NCBI RefSeq assembly: GCF_009767585.1
Contig: NZ_WSNW01000001.1
Coordinates: forward strand, 1,332,090 to 1,396,089
Reading direction: 5' to 3'
Source: Coprobacillus cateniformis
GTDB taxonomy: Bacteria > Bacillota_I > Bacilli_A > Erysipelotrichales > Coprobacillaceae
DNA: 64,000 nt
Positions 17,454-25,809 of this stretch are shown here, in pieces. The notes under the pieces are model-generated. The model saw only the letters and a list, made by a program, of their open reading frames with translations, made no database searches and was not told the DNA's origin. Positions within the stretch are counted from its first letter, which is position 1. Every line of letters starts with the position of its first letter. Made by a program: the position numbers and the translations under genes.

Positions 17454-18213
17454 TACGTTTCACCACTTCCTTAGCTAATTTTGCATATGCTTTTGCACCT
17501 TCAGATGTATTATCATAATCAAAGATATTTAATCCTTCAGATGGTGCTTCTGATAATTTAATATTTCTAGGAATGACAACATCATAGACTTTTTCTCTAA
17601 AGTATTTTCTCACTTCCTGAGAAACTTCGATACCTAAATTTGTACGTGAATCTAACATTGTTAAAAGAACACCCTCAATAGTTAATTTCTCATTAAAAAC
17701 TTTTTGTGTTAATAAAATAGTATTAAGTAATTGTGTTAATCCTTCCAATGCATAATATTCACATTGAACTGGTATCAATACTGCATCTGAGGCTGTCAAA
17801 GCATTTGTATTTAATAGTCCCAACGCAGGGGGACAATCAATAATTACAAAGTCATAGCGTTCTTTCACTGTTTCCAATGCATTTCTAATTCTTTGTTCTC
17901 TACCTGATTTTACTTGTGATAGTTCAATTTCAACACCTGCCAAATCTATATTAGCAGGAACTATATCTAAATTTTTTACATCTGTAGAAATAATAATGTC
18001 TTTTAATGGTGTACTTTGTGTAATTGCATCATACACTGTTAATGATAACGATGAACGATCTACACCTATTCCTTGTGTAGCATTTGCTTGAGGATCAATA
18101 TCAACCAATAGCACTTTCTTTCCCATATACGCAAGCGCAGCACTTAAATTAACACTTGTTGTTGTTTTTCCAACGCCACCTTTTTGATTTGTGACTGCTA
18201 TAACCTTTGACAT
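17440..18213 (-). CDS. parA: Chromosome-partitioning ATPase ParA (Soj-like)
   Basis: 257 residues. Deviant Walker A KGGVGKTTT at about residues 11-19, Walker B FVIIDCPP, and the VDIDPQANAT block are the hallmarks of the ParA/Soj/MinD group. It hydrolyses ATP on the nucleoid and works with ParB in origin segregation. GAGGAGG precedes the ATG. First gene of the parA-parB pair. The size and lack of an N-terminal DNA-binding domain match chromosomal rather than type Ia plasmid ParA. Confidence 0.95.
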   Translation of the reverse strand: MSKVIAVTNQKGGVGKTTTSVNLSAALAYMGKKVLLVDIDPQANATQGIGVDRSSLSLTVYDAITQSTPLKDIIISTDVKNLDIVPANIDLAGVEIELSQVKSGREQRIRNALETVKERYDFVIIDCPPALGLLNTNALTASDAVLIPVQCEYYALEGLTQLLNTILLTQKVFNEKLTIEGVLLTMLDSRTNLGIEVSQEVRKYFREKVYDVVIPRNIKLSEAPSEGLNIFDYDNTSEGAKAYAKLAKEVVKRNASK

Positions 18214-18244
18214 TTATATTTCCTCCTCTAATAATTATGCGTAA

Positions 18245-19123
18245 CTATTTTAACATAGCCTTTCTCTTTTTTATACCTATTTTTTCACCCATAAGAACTC
18301 TTGTTTCATCATGATGACTAGAATTTCTAATAATGTCTTCATCAACATCTATAATATCCTTTTTAAGTAGGACAACGATTGTTGAACCACCAAATTCAAA
18401 ATAACCTTTTTCTTGCCCCTTTTGGAAACTTTGTAAATCGTGATTCACAATCTTACCAACCATCATTGCTCCCACTTCCATATAAATAACATCATTAAAA
18501 TGATCTGTATGCAATACAGAATATGAGCGTGAATTACGTTTATATATTGGATAATAATCATTTGCAATTGGATTAACTGTATGGAAAATCCCTTGAATAT
18601 AACAATCCTTTTCTTTTGTTCCTGAATCAACAAAACAGTATCGATGATAATCATCAACTGTTAATCTAAAGATTAAACAGATGCCTCCATGATATTGTTT
18701 CGCTAATTCTACATTTTGTAATAAGTCTTCTAAACTATAGAGAGAATCTTTTATTTTTAATTGAATATTTTCAGTAATTGGATAGTATGTAAGTTTTGAA
18801 TCAGCAGGTGCTATAAAAATATTTTCTTCTAATCGAATTTGTCTTTGACCTTCAATAATATGTCTTGTAAAAAAATCATTATAACTGCTATATTCCTTTT
18901 GAACATATTGACTCATATCAATGTGATTGTTATGAATAAATGGCTGAATTTTACGTTTTGAAAAAGAACTATTCATATACATCCCACCAATATGGGTAAT
19001 AAAAGGAAGGGTTAGCACTTTGAGCACACATCTTCCTAAAAAATGACTATATAATAATTTTAAGAGATTATTCTGGCCCTGATCAACAATGACCTCTTGA
19101 CCATTTCTATCATAAATTTTCAT
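18245..19123 (-). CDS. psd: Phosphatidylserine decarboxylase proenzyme
   Basis: 292 residues. The pyruvoyl-generating self-cleavage site is GGST in YFEFGGSTIVVLL near residue 247, a variant of the usual LGST. The charge-relay Asp/His region VDDYHRYCF and the later H in SYSVLHTDHFND are present. It converts phosphatidylserine to phosphatidylethanolamine at the membrane. It starts one base inside the pssA stop codon (TAATG overlap), so the two make consecutive steps of one pathway in one operon. Confidence 0.93.
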   Translation of the reverse strand: MKIYDRNGQEVIVDQGQNNLLKLLYSHFLGRCVLKVLTLPFITHIGGMYMNSSFSKRKIQPFIHNNHIDMSQYVQKEYSSYNDFFTRHIIEGQRQIRLEENIFIAPADSKLTYYPITENIQLKIKDSLYSLEDLLQNVELAKQYHGGICLIFRLTVDDYHRYCFVDSGTKEKDCYIQGIFHTVNPIANDYYPIYKRNSRSYSVLHTDHFNDVIYMEVGAMMVGKIVNHDLQSFQKGQEKGYFEFGGSTIVVLLKKDIIDVDEDIIRNSSHHDETRVLMGEKIGIKKRKAMLK

Positions 19124-19740
19124 TATACAAACATCAATCCTATAAAAATGAGAAATCCTACAAAAGCCATTCCTATAATACCTTTTAATCCTGGTTTAAT
19201 CACCTTAAAATCAACAACAAAAGCAATAGCCACAAGTGCCATACACCATCCATATATGCTATATGTTAACAAAGGACTCAAAAATCCCTTTAACAAGTAA
19301 ATTGCTGGAAAAATTAAAGAAGCACTTGTTACAGGTAGTCCTTGATAATATTTACGTTTTTCAGTTGTTTCTTTTTGTCTCATTTCCTCGACAACATTAA
19401 AATATCCAAGTCGACTCACTGCACAAATAGCATAGATACCAAATATAATTCCCCATAACCAGCCAGTAAGTCCCATTGTATAACCAATGATTGCTGGAAA
19501 GATACCAAAACTAAACATATCAACAAGTGAATCTATTTGTATACCAAACTTCTTTTCTGCTTCAGTTCTACCTTTTTTGGTACGAGCAACCATTCCATCG
19601 AATGAGTCAAAAGCTCCACATAATAACAAACATGTGAGAGCAGCAACAGTTTCTCCCTGAAATGCCAAATGTGTCCCAAATAAAGCACTGATTAGACTTA
19701 AATACGTTAATATAACCGTATAATTATAATAACCAATCAT
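19123..19740 (-). CDS. pssA: CDP-diacylglycerol-serine O-phosphatidyltransferase
   Basis: 205 residues with about six membrane segments. The CDP-alcohol phosphotransferase motif is complete: DSFDGMVAR, then G-x3-D-x3-D in FGIQIDSLVD. It makes phosphatidylserine from CDP-diacylglycerol and serine, and is followed by psd in the same operon. The serine type is chosen over other CDP-alcohol enzymes because of this coupling. GGGAGA precedes the ATG; a TATAAT lies about 35 bases upstream. Confidence 0.92.
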   Translation of the reverse strand: MIGYYNYTVILTYLSLISALFGTHLAFQGETVAALTCLLLCGAFDSFDGMVARTKKGRTEAEKKFGIQIDSLVDMFSFGIFPAIIGYTMGLTGWLWGIIFGIYAICAVSRLGYFNVVEEMRQKETTEKRKYYQGLPVTSASLIFPAIYLLKGFLSPLLTYSIYGWCMALVAIAFVVDFKVIKPGLKGIIGMAFVGFLIFIGLMFV

Positions 19741-20194
19741 ATTCTTCTCCCAATTTCTAGTTTAACGTCTGTATTATAGCATACTTCTACATTTTTTTAT
19801 AGCCCTTTTATCAAATCACAAAAATTACCTTTTCTTTTGTTCTTGATTGTATCCAAAACTCAATATTTCATGATAAAATGGTAAATTATGACTTTATAGA
19901 TTCAAAAAATTCTTATATTTAATAACATCTTGATTCTTTTCTTCTTCAATACATTTTCAAAGATTTTTTTCTATATAAGAAATATAATATCCAATTTATA
20001 ACACTACAAATAAATAAAAACTAAAATATAATTCTAGCCAGTTGTTAATGCAATAATCTATTTATTCCTACAATATTATATATTTCACGACTATCCATTC
20101 GATATAAACTATCCAGTAATAAGAAAAATAATGGCAAAGTTATATATGCCATTATTTAAAAGACAATCAAATTTATTAGATGAATTCTACACAT
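19741..20194. other. Noncoding region between pssA and the CapA-like operon
   Basis: About 450 very AT-rich bases. It contains the pssA promoter -10 (TATAAT complement at 19773-19778) and, at the other end, the terminator of the capA operon. No coding frame with a ribosome site was seen. Confidence 0.5.
20126..20157 (-). terminator. Terminator of the lemA-to-capA operon
   Basis: Eleven-base-pair stem AAATAATGGCA/TGCCATTATTT with a 10-base loop, about 40 bases after the CapA-like stop codon. Confidence 0.8.
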
Positions 20195-21322
20195 CTACAT
20201 ATCAATTTGAATTCCACTCGATATTCTTTTATTTACTTTCTCTTTCATCTTTGCTATAGAAATTTGAATACCTTCATAACCATTAAGACCATGTTTCTTT
20301 GCAAGTTCTTCTGTATAATCTTTTAATCTATAAACAGTAAAATTTTGTCTTGTTCCATAAGCATCTTTTAAGTTAGTAATTTCATAATGATTAACCAAAG
20401 GTGTTAAAACTACATTTTCAATAGAACAACGATTATCTTCTTTCTTTAAGTCAAAAGATATCATACCTTCCAATTGTGTTTCTTCTTCCATCATACCACT
20501 TACAAAGTTACCTAAACTATATGCAACTAATGTCTTATGACCATCTTTGCCTTCTACCCATTCTACTGGTTGTAAAGTATGTGAATGAGTTCCTAAGATA
20601 ACATCCACTCCTAAATCAGCAAATAATTTTGCATATTTCTTTTGAAAAGCATCTGGTTCTGTATCGTATTCATTTCCCCAATGGCATGACACAACAACAA
20701 AATCACTAATTTCTTTTGCATTCTCTACATCTTTTTTAATAACGTCTTCATCAAAAAGATTCATACAATACGAATTTGGCATTTTGTGACCATTTGTTAA
20801 TTGATTATACGATAACAGAGCAATCTTAATTCCATTTTGTTCAACAACAGTAATATCATCTCTTTTTTCTTGAGATTCATATAAACCTATGTATTTCATA
20901 TTCTTATATTGCTGGAAAACTTTAATAGAATTTAATATAGCATCTCCACCCTTGTCTAATGAATGATTTGTTGCACCATTCACAATATCAAAACCAACAT
21001 CCTGTAAATTCTTTGCCATAATATCAGGTGTATTAAAATTAGGATATCCTGAAGCTTTACCTCCACCTAAAATTGTTTCCTGATTCACAAATGCCAGATC
21101 ACTCTTTTCAATGAATGGCTTGATATTTGTATAATAAGGGCTAAAATCATAACCATTATCAGTCTTGGCTTTATCTAACAATAACTGATGCATAAGATTA
21201 TCTCCAACTGCTGTAAATGAGACTTTATTTTCTTTTGTTACAGGTGTGTCTTTTGTTGTATCTTTTGGGGCTGAACAGCCTACAATCAATAACATTGCTA
21301 CTATTAATTTAATTATTTTCAT
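20195..21322 (-). CDS. CapA family lipoprotein (second copy)
   Basis: 375 residues. Lipoprotein signal MKIIKLIVAMLLIVGC. The family blocks are present: AVGDNLMHQ, FVNQETILGG, GATNHSLDKG, SCHWGNEYD, GTHSHTLQP and YSLGNFVSG. It shares its layout with the CapA protein at 3173-4330 but differs widely in sequence. It is predicted to sit on the outer face of the membrane as a metallophosphoesterase-like protein. It is the last gene of a tightly spaced run with a carboxypeptidase and a dUTPase, so an envelope role is more likely than capsule export. Confidence 0.85.
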   Translation of the reverse strand: MKIIKLIVAMLLIVGCSAPKDTTKDTPVTKENKVSFTAVGDNLMHQLLLDKAKTDNGYDFSPYYTNIKPFIEKSDLAFVNQETILGGGKASGYPNFNTPDIMAKNLQDVGFDIVNGATNHSLDKGGDAILNSIKVFQQYKNMKYIGLYESQEKRDDITVVEQNGIKIALLSYNQLTNGHKMPNSYCMNLFDEDVIKKDVENAKEISDFVVVSCHWGNEYDTEPDAFQKKYAKLFADLGVDVILGTHSHTLQPVEWVEGKDGHKTLVAYSLGNFVSGMMEEETQLEGMISFDLKKEDNRCSIENVVLTPLVNHYEITNLKDAYGTRQNFTVYRLKDYTEELAKKHGLNGYEGIQISIAKMKEKVNKRISSGIQIDM

Positions 21323-21331
21323 ATAAACTCC

Positions 21332-21841
21332 TTATCTGGTTGTGCTCCCAAATCCTCCATTACGCAACTCTGATACATCATCATCTTCAACAATACCATA
21401 TTGCATAAAAATTCCTTGAGCGATACCTTGTCCTTTTTTGACATCTACAATTTTTCCTTCATTAGAATCATTTGTTATTTTAATGAAAATATGACCTTCA
21501 TTATCAGAATAAAAATAATCACTATCAATAACTCCAACTGTATTATTAAGCTGTAAACGATATTTAAATCCTAATCCACTTCTTGGATAGATCATAAGAA
21601 CCCATCTCTCATTCATTTCACAACGTATACCTGTTGGTATTTTTAATGTTTCTCCAGGTTTAAGATAAACATCAATAGGAGTATAAAAATCATACCCTGC
21701 TGATCCTTTCGTTGCTCTTTTGGGTAACTTCAATTCATTATAAATATTATGAATTATTTCTTTTGAAGCATTAGCATTATAATCTAAGAAACCTTCTTCA
21801 AATTGCTCATATGAGACTTTATAAAACTTTGCTGTATCCAT
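21332..21841 (-). CDS. dut: dUTP diphosphatase (trimeric dUTPase family)
   Basis: 169 residues. All five dUTPase motifs are visible in order: SAGYDFY, PRSGLGFK, GVIDSDYFY, KGQGIAQGIF and NGGFGSTTR. It hydrolyses dUTP to dUMP and pyrophosphate, keeping uracil out of DNA and feeding thymidylate synthesis. The spacing between motifs includes about 30 extra N-terminal residues compared with the shortest bacterial forms. It lies 8-9 bases from both neighbours, inside an operon of envelope genes, an unusual place for it. AGGAGG precedes the ATG. Confidence 0.92.
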   Translation of the reverse strand: MDTAKFYKVSYEQFEEGFLDYNANASKEIIHNIYNELKLPKRATKGSAGYDFYTPIDVYLKPGETLKIPTGIRCEMNERWVLMIYPRSGLGFKYRLQLNNTVGVIDSDYFYSDNEGHIFIKITNDSNEGKIVDVKKGQGIAQGIFMQYGIVEDDDVSELRNGGFGSTTR

Positions 21842-21849
21842 AACTCCTC

Positions 21850-22761
21850 CTATTGTTTGTAATATTCCTCTAAAGTTAAATTCTGATCATGTAATTTTGT
21901 TGCTAAATCTATACCAACATAACGAATATGCCATGGTTCGTATCCATAATTTGTAATAGCAACCTTATCTTTCTTATATCTTAAGGTAAATCCATATTTA
22001 TAAGCATCACTGATTATAAACTTACCAATTGCGCTATCAGCAACTTTTTCACTTAAACGATCTCCTTGAGTTGTGTATGAAACATCAATTGCTAAACCTA
22101 ATTGATGCTCACTTCTTCCTGGATAAGCACTATATTGAGATGCATATTCCTCACCATAAACTTTCACTTGATTATTCCAATATAAGGTTTGAGTTGCGTT
22201 TGTACGATATCCAGATATAGAATAAATATCGATACCTTTTGCTTTTGCAGCATTATAAAATTTTGTATAAGCCTCATTTGCTTCTTTTCTTAATTTCTGA
22301 TTAGCATTATCAATAACTGGTTCTAAATCATCTGGAGTCCATCCTTCTGGAATCTGATGTAATTTATTCACAAGAACTGTTACATCTTCTGGATTATCAA
22401 CTGTATCTGCTTTTACACCTAACGGACTAAAGATTCCATTTTGAAAGTATTTTACAACATCTACCAATAATGTTTGTTTGCTTTCATTGCCACTTTCATC
22501 CTTAACAGTGTATTGAACTTCATATTGACCAGTCTTTGAAGTGTCAATTTCATTATATTGAACTGCTGAAATTAAATCTCCATCAACTTCATCAATTGCT
22601 TTTTGAATATAAGATTGATAATCAACTTGTGAATTCACTCCAACCTGTACTCTTGTTTTTGTTAATTCTAATGCTGGTGCTGTTTTATCTTCTTCTTTTA
22701 CTATAGAACAACCAGTTAAACATAATGCACCAATCATTGTTAGTAAAGCTATCTTTTTCAT
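21850..22761 (-). CDS. D-alanyl-D-alanine carboxypeptidase, VanY family, with Ig-like domain
   Basis: 303 residues. Lipoprotein signal ending LTGC. Residues about 28-110 form an immunoglobulin-like domain of the DUF5011 type (DKTAPALELT... to ...VKDESGNESKQTLLVDVV). The C-terminal half is a zinc peptidase of the VanY/peptidase M15B family, with SGYRTN, SEHQLGLAIDVS (Zn His and Asp) and EPWHIRYVG. It trims the terminal D-Ala of peptidoglycan stem peptides on the outer face of the membrane. It is in an operon behind a DUF2207 gene (14 bases). Confidence 0.93.
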   Translation of the reverse strand: MKKIALLTMIGALCLTGCSIVKEEDKTAPALELTKTRVQVGVNSQVDYQSYIQKAIDEVDGDLISAVQYNEIDTSKTGQYEVQYTVKDESGNESKQTLLVDVVKYFQNGIFSPLGVKADTVDNPEDVTVLVNKLHQIPEGWTPDDLEPVIDNANQKLRKEANEAYTKFYNAAKAKGIDIYSISGYRTNATQTLYWNNQVKVYGEEYASQYSAYPGRSEHQLGLAIDVSYTTQGDRLSEKVADSAIGKFIISDAYKYGFTLRYKKDKVAITNYGYEPWHIRYVGIDLATKLHDQNLTLEEYYKQ

Positions 22762-22775
22762 TTTTCTATCTCCTT

Positions 22776-24560
22776 CTAGCGAACACCGCCACCGCCTCCA
22801 CCTGAGAAGCCTCCTCCGCCTCCTCCAAATGAAGAACCACCACCAAATCCACCAGATCTGGCAGCCTCAGCCTGAGCATGTGCTGATGCTGAAGCACGCA
22901 TACTATTATAAGCAAACATATGAACCATATGCATTGTATAAATCGTATCAAGATTTGATTGTTCATTGAATGTTGGACACATTTTTCCAAGTTGTTCTTG
23001 AACTTTGTCCGCAATACCTAATATAGATGCAAAGATTAAATATTCTTCCCATAATTTGACCTCTATCACTTCTTTTTCATCTATTAAACTCATCTCTTGC
23101 AAGAATTTCTTTAAACCTATAATATGCTCCATTTCCTCACGTACTGATGCATCAAAAACATCTGTATTATGAGAGATTTTCATACCCATAAATTGAGTAT
23201 AGGTTGTTTCTAACTTTAATAAACCCTTTTCGCGATATTCACTTTCAATATTCGTTTCAATCTCTTCAAACCAATGATCAATCTCTTCATAATGAGATTG
23301 ACACCACTGATCAAATTCTTTTGTTTCCAGTTTTCTATTAGATCCAGCTGCATTTCTAAAAAATCCCAATAGTTTCAATTCTAAAGGATGATCTAGAAGA
23401 ATTTCTTTATCTAAATCAATTGAAAAACCTTCTTTTTTCAAGAATATCATATGTGTTTCTTCAGTCTTTTCAAATTCAATAAAGCCACTACGAATCCATT
23501 TTAACAATACAGCTGAAATCATTCCGCCTTTATCACTATCGCTAATCAGTCCAATTTTCTTGGCTAGGTAATAAAACTTAAAAATATCTTTTTGACAAGG
23601 AATATCTCTAAACATATTCACATTGTTGATATCAAGTGGTATTTGATCACTAAACGTAAATTTTTCTTTTTTACTTGATTTAGCCAAAAATGAAACAATG
23701 ACAATAAAACCTATAATGCAAAAAATAACAAACCCAGGGATAAATATACTCAAATATCCATTATTTGAATTTCCATAACTGTCATAGGTAAATGAATTAT
23801 AATATCCATTATTTTGACTATAATCATTATCATTATAGTCGCTGCCTTGTTTAGCATCAGCTAAAACATCCTGAAAATCTTCACCCTTATCATATGCCTT
23901 TGTAAAAGTTCCATTATCAATACGCATTAAGAGTTGCATTTTAGCACCTTCTGGAACACTTCCATCAGATTCCATAATGACTTTTCCATCTTCAAATGAT
24001 ACTTTTCCATTATAACCAAACGCCCATATAGAAGCATTATTCTCATTAAATTCATATGGTGAAGAAAGAGTAATTTTTGCTTGTCTTGGCTCTAATTCCA
24101 TTTCAGAGAAAAATGCATAATTAATACCTTGATCATTCGTATATTGATTTACAAAATAAGAGACATCATATTCAAACGTATACGTTCTGTTGCCATATTC
24201 ACCAACACCAAAACACAGTTCATAGCCATCCGCCTTTGTAACAAGTCCACACTTACCATTTTTCTCAGTACGACTGGCATTAACATCCCATTCACCAATA
24301 TTGCGATAAACAAGACCATTTTCATCTTTGACCTGTAAATTTGAAATCTGTGATGCTCCCATATTATCAAAGACTTTATAAACTTCTGTTCCCTCATTAA
24401 CATTCATATCCCATATTTCTTGTATATGTGCACTCCCATCCTCATTAATATAGGCATTGACAACCATATCATTTAAATCCACACTGCTAGCAGCAACTGG
24501 ACTTATAGAAAAGAGGCAACTGAGAAAAAGAGAAAATATGATACATATTTTCTTTTTCAT
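22776..24560 (-). CDS. DUF2207 domain membrane protein with Gly-rich C-terminus
   Basis: 594 residues from the ATG at 24560, which begins a good signal peptide (MKKKICIIFSLFLS...VAAS); a longer frame upstream lies inside lemA and is rejected. An extracellular DUF2207 beta domain (about 30-250) is followed by a disordered Tyr/Asn stretch, a membrane helix (YLSIFIPGFVIFCIIGFIVI), a cytosolic region and a Gly/Ser-rich tail (GGFGGGSSFGG...). This architecture is the usual partner of LemA in Firmicutes. The function is unknown; an envelope stress or export role is suggested by the family context. It starts 1 base after the lemA stop. Confidence 0.88.
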   Translation of the reverse strand: MKKKICIIFSLFLSCLFSISPVAASSVDLNDMVVNAYINEDGSAHIQEIWDMNVNEGTEVYKVFDNMGASQISNLQVKDENGLVYRNIGEWDVNASRTEKNGKCGLVTKADGYELCFGVGEYGNRTYTFEYDVSYFVNQYTNDQGINYAFFSEMELEPRQAKITLSSPYEFNENNASIWAFGYNGKVSFEDGKVIMESDGSVPEGAKMQLLMRIDNGTFTKAYDKGEDFQDVLADAKQGSDYNDNDYSQNNGYYNSFTYDSYGNSNNGYLSIFIPGFVIFCIIGFIVIVSFLAKSSKKEKFTFSDQIPLDINNVNMFRDIPCQKDIFKFYYLAKKIGLISDSDKGGMISAVLLKWIRSGFIEFEKTEETHMIFLKKEGFSIDLDKEILLDHPLELKLLGFFRNAAGSNRKLETKEFDQWCQSHYEEIDHWFEEIETNIESEYREKGLLKLETTYTQFMGMKISHNTDVFDASVREEMEHIIGLKKFLQEMSLIDEKEVIEVKLWEEYLIFASILGIADKVQEQLGKMCPTFNEQSNLDTIYTMHMVHMFAYNSMRASASAHAQAEAARSGGFGGGSSFGGGGGGFSGGGGGGVR

Positions 24561-24561
24561 T

Positions 24562-25107
24562 TTAGAATTTAACCTCTGGTGCTTGCTTATCAGCCTCATC
24601 AACTTCAAAGAATGTTGCTGGCTTAAATCCAAACATATTCGCCACAATAACTGAAGGGAACATTTCAATTTTGTTTTGATATGCATAAACAGAATCGTTA
24701 TAAAACTGTCTTGCATAAGTAATTTTATCTTCTGTATCTCTTAATTCATTTTGTAATTGAATAAAATTTGTATTAGCTTTTAAATCTGGATAAGCTTCAC
24801 TTAACATCATTAATTTATTTAATGCCTGTGTTAATTCACCAGCTGCTTTCATCTGATCCTCTGGCAAAGAAGCACTCACATAAGTATTTCTTGCTTTAAT
24901 AACATGATCCAATGTCTCTTGCTCATGCTTAGCATATCCTTTCACTGTTTCTACCAAATTAGGAATTAAATCAGCACGTCTCTTTAAGACAACATCAATT
25001 TGTGCCCAATTTGTTTTCACTTTATTTCTTAATCCTGTGAGAGAATTATATGTCATTCCCACATATAAAACCAACACAACGATAATACCTACAATAATCC
25101 ATATCAT
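24562..25107 (-). CDS. lemA: LemA family protein
   Basis: 181 residues. One N-terminal membrane helix (IWIIVGIIVVLVLYVGMTYN) is followed by a long helical domain with the conserved NQIDVVLKRRADLIPNLVETVKGYAKHE-type block and AYPDLKANTNF. LemA proteins have an outward-facing N-terminus and a helical cytosolic domain; their molecular task is not settled. AAGGAGG precedes the ATG. First gene of the lemA-DUF2207-vanY-dut-capA run. Confidence 0.95.
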   Translation of the reverse strand: MIWIIVGIIVVLVLYVGMTYNSLTGLRNKVKTNWAQIDVVLKRRADLIPNLVETVKGYAKHEQETLDHVIKARNTYVSASLPEDQMKAAGELTQALNKLMMLSEAYPDLKANTNFIQLQNELRDTEDKITYARQFYNDSVYAYQNKIEMFPSVIVANMFGFKPATFFEVDEADKQAPEVKF

Positions 25108-25219
25108 AATGATAACCTCCTTATGTTATTATTATAGACTATCTTGCCACAAAATTCCTTAATTTCTCATTAATTTCTACTATTTCATAAAATTATAGTT
25201 TATATTGCAATGACATATG

Positions 25220-25248
25220 TTGACAAATCATCAATCAAGATATACATT
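25220..25248 (+). promoter_or_regulatory. Promoter of the small membrane-protein gene at 25299
   Basis: TTGACA (25220-25225), 17-bp spacer, TACATT (25243-25248). It lies about 50 bases before the start codon. Confidence 0.65.
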
Positions 25249-25298
25249 TGGTATATAAGAAACAATAATAAAGAACTTTAAGAATAGGAGGAATCTGC

Positions 25299-25766
25299 AT
25301 GAAAAAGAAAAAAATTTTATTCATTATACCTATATTTGGTCTCATATTTATAAGTATTGTATTCTTTTGTGATTATACTGGTATGTTTAAGACTGATCCT
25401 GATGAGCAGTATGCTTATAAAACAGTTCGCACCATTCAAAATGAATGGAAAATTCAAATAGATGGTTCCCCAGAACTGATTGATTATAAAATATCAGATA
25501 TGAGTTTTAGAGGCGATTCTGAAAAGTTCTTTGTCCTCAAATTAAAGAATGAAAACCAAATTCAAACAATAAAAATGAATCGTATTCAAGACACTGATCT
25601 TGAAAATGCTTTTATCCAGGCAACACAATCAGGAAAAGGCTATGATAAAATGCCTGATTTTACACAAGAATACACTTGGAAAAAAATTGATAAAGATAAT
25701 GATTCTTTATTTATTATTTATTCTCCTCAAGAATTGAAACTCTATTTGCTTGAAAGTCGTATATAA
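25299..25766 (+). CDS. Hypothetical membrane-anchored protein
   Basis: 155 residues, not recognised. One hydrophobic N-terminal segment (about residues 5-25) is followed by a soluble, probably extracellular domain of mixed strands and helices. There is no lipobox and there are few Cys. AGGAGG lies 7 bases before the ATG, and the gene has its own promoter and a strong terminator, so it is expressed alone. It is divergent from lemA and convergent with carB. Confidence 0.75.
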   Translation: MKKKKILFIIPIFGLIFISIVFFCDYTGMFKTDPDEQYAYKTVRTIQNEWKIQIDGSPELIDYKISDMSFRGDSEKFFVLKLKNENQIQTIKMNRIQDTDLENAFIQATQSGKGYDKMPDFTQEYTWKKIDKDNDSLFIIYSPQELKLYLLESRI

Positions 25767-25777
25767 CGTTATTATAA

Positions 25778-25807
25778 AGGAAAAGGACATTCATTTGTCC
25801 TTTTCCT
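25778..25807. terminator. Bidirectional terminator between the 25299 gene and carB
   Basis: Twelve-base-pair stem AGGAAAAGGACA/TGTCCTTTTCCT with a 6-base loop, between convergent genes. Confidence 0.9.
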
Positions 25808-25809
25808 AT

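Noticed and set aside
22766..23014. Alternative frame over the Gly-rich end of the DUF2207 gene
   Set aside because: It lies wholly inside a better gene and has no ribosome site.
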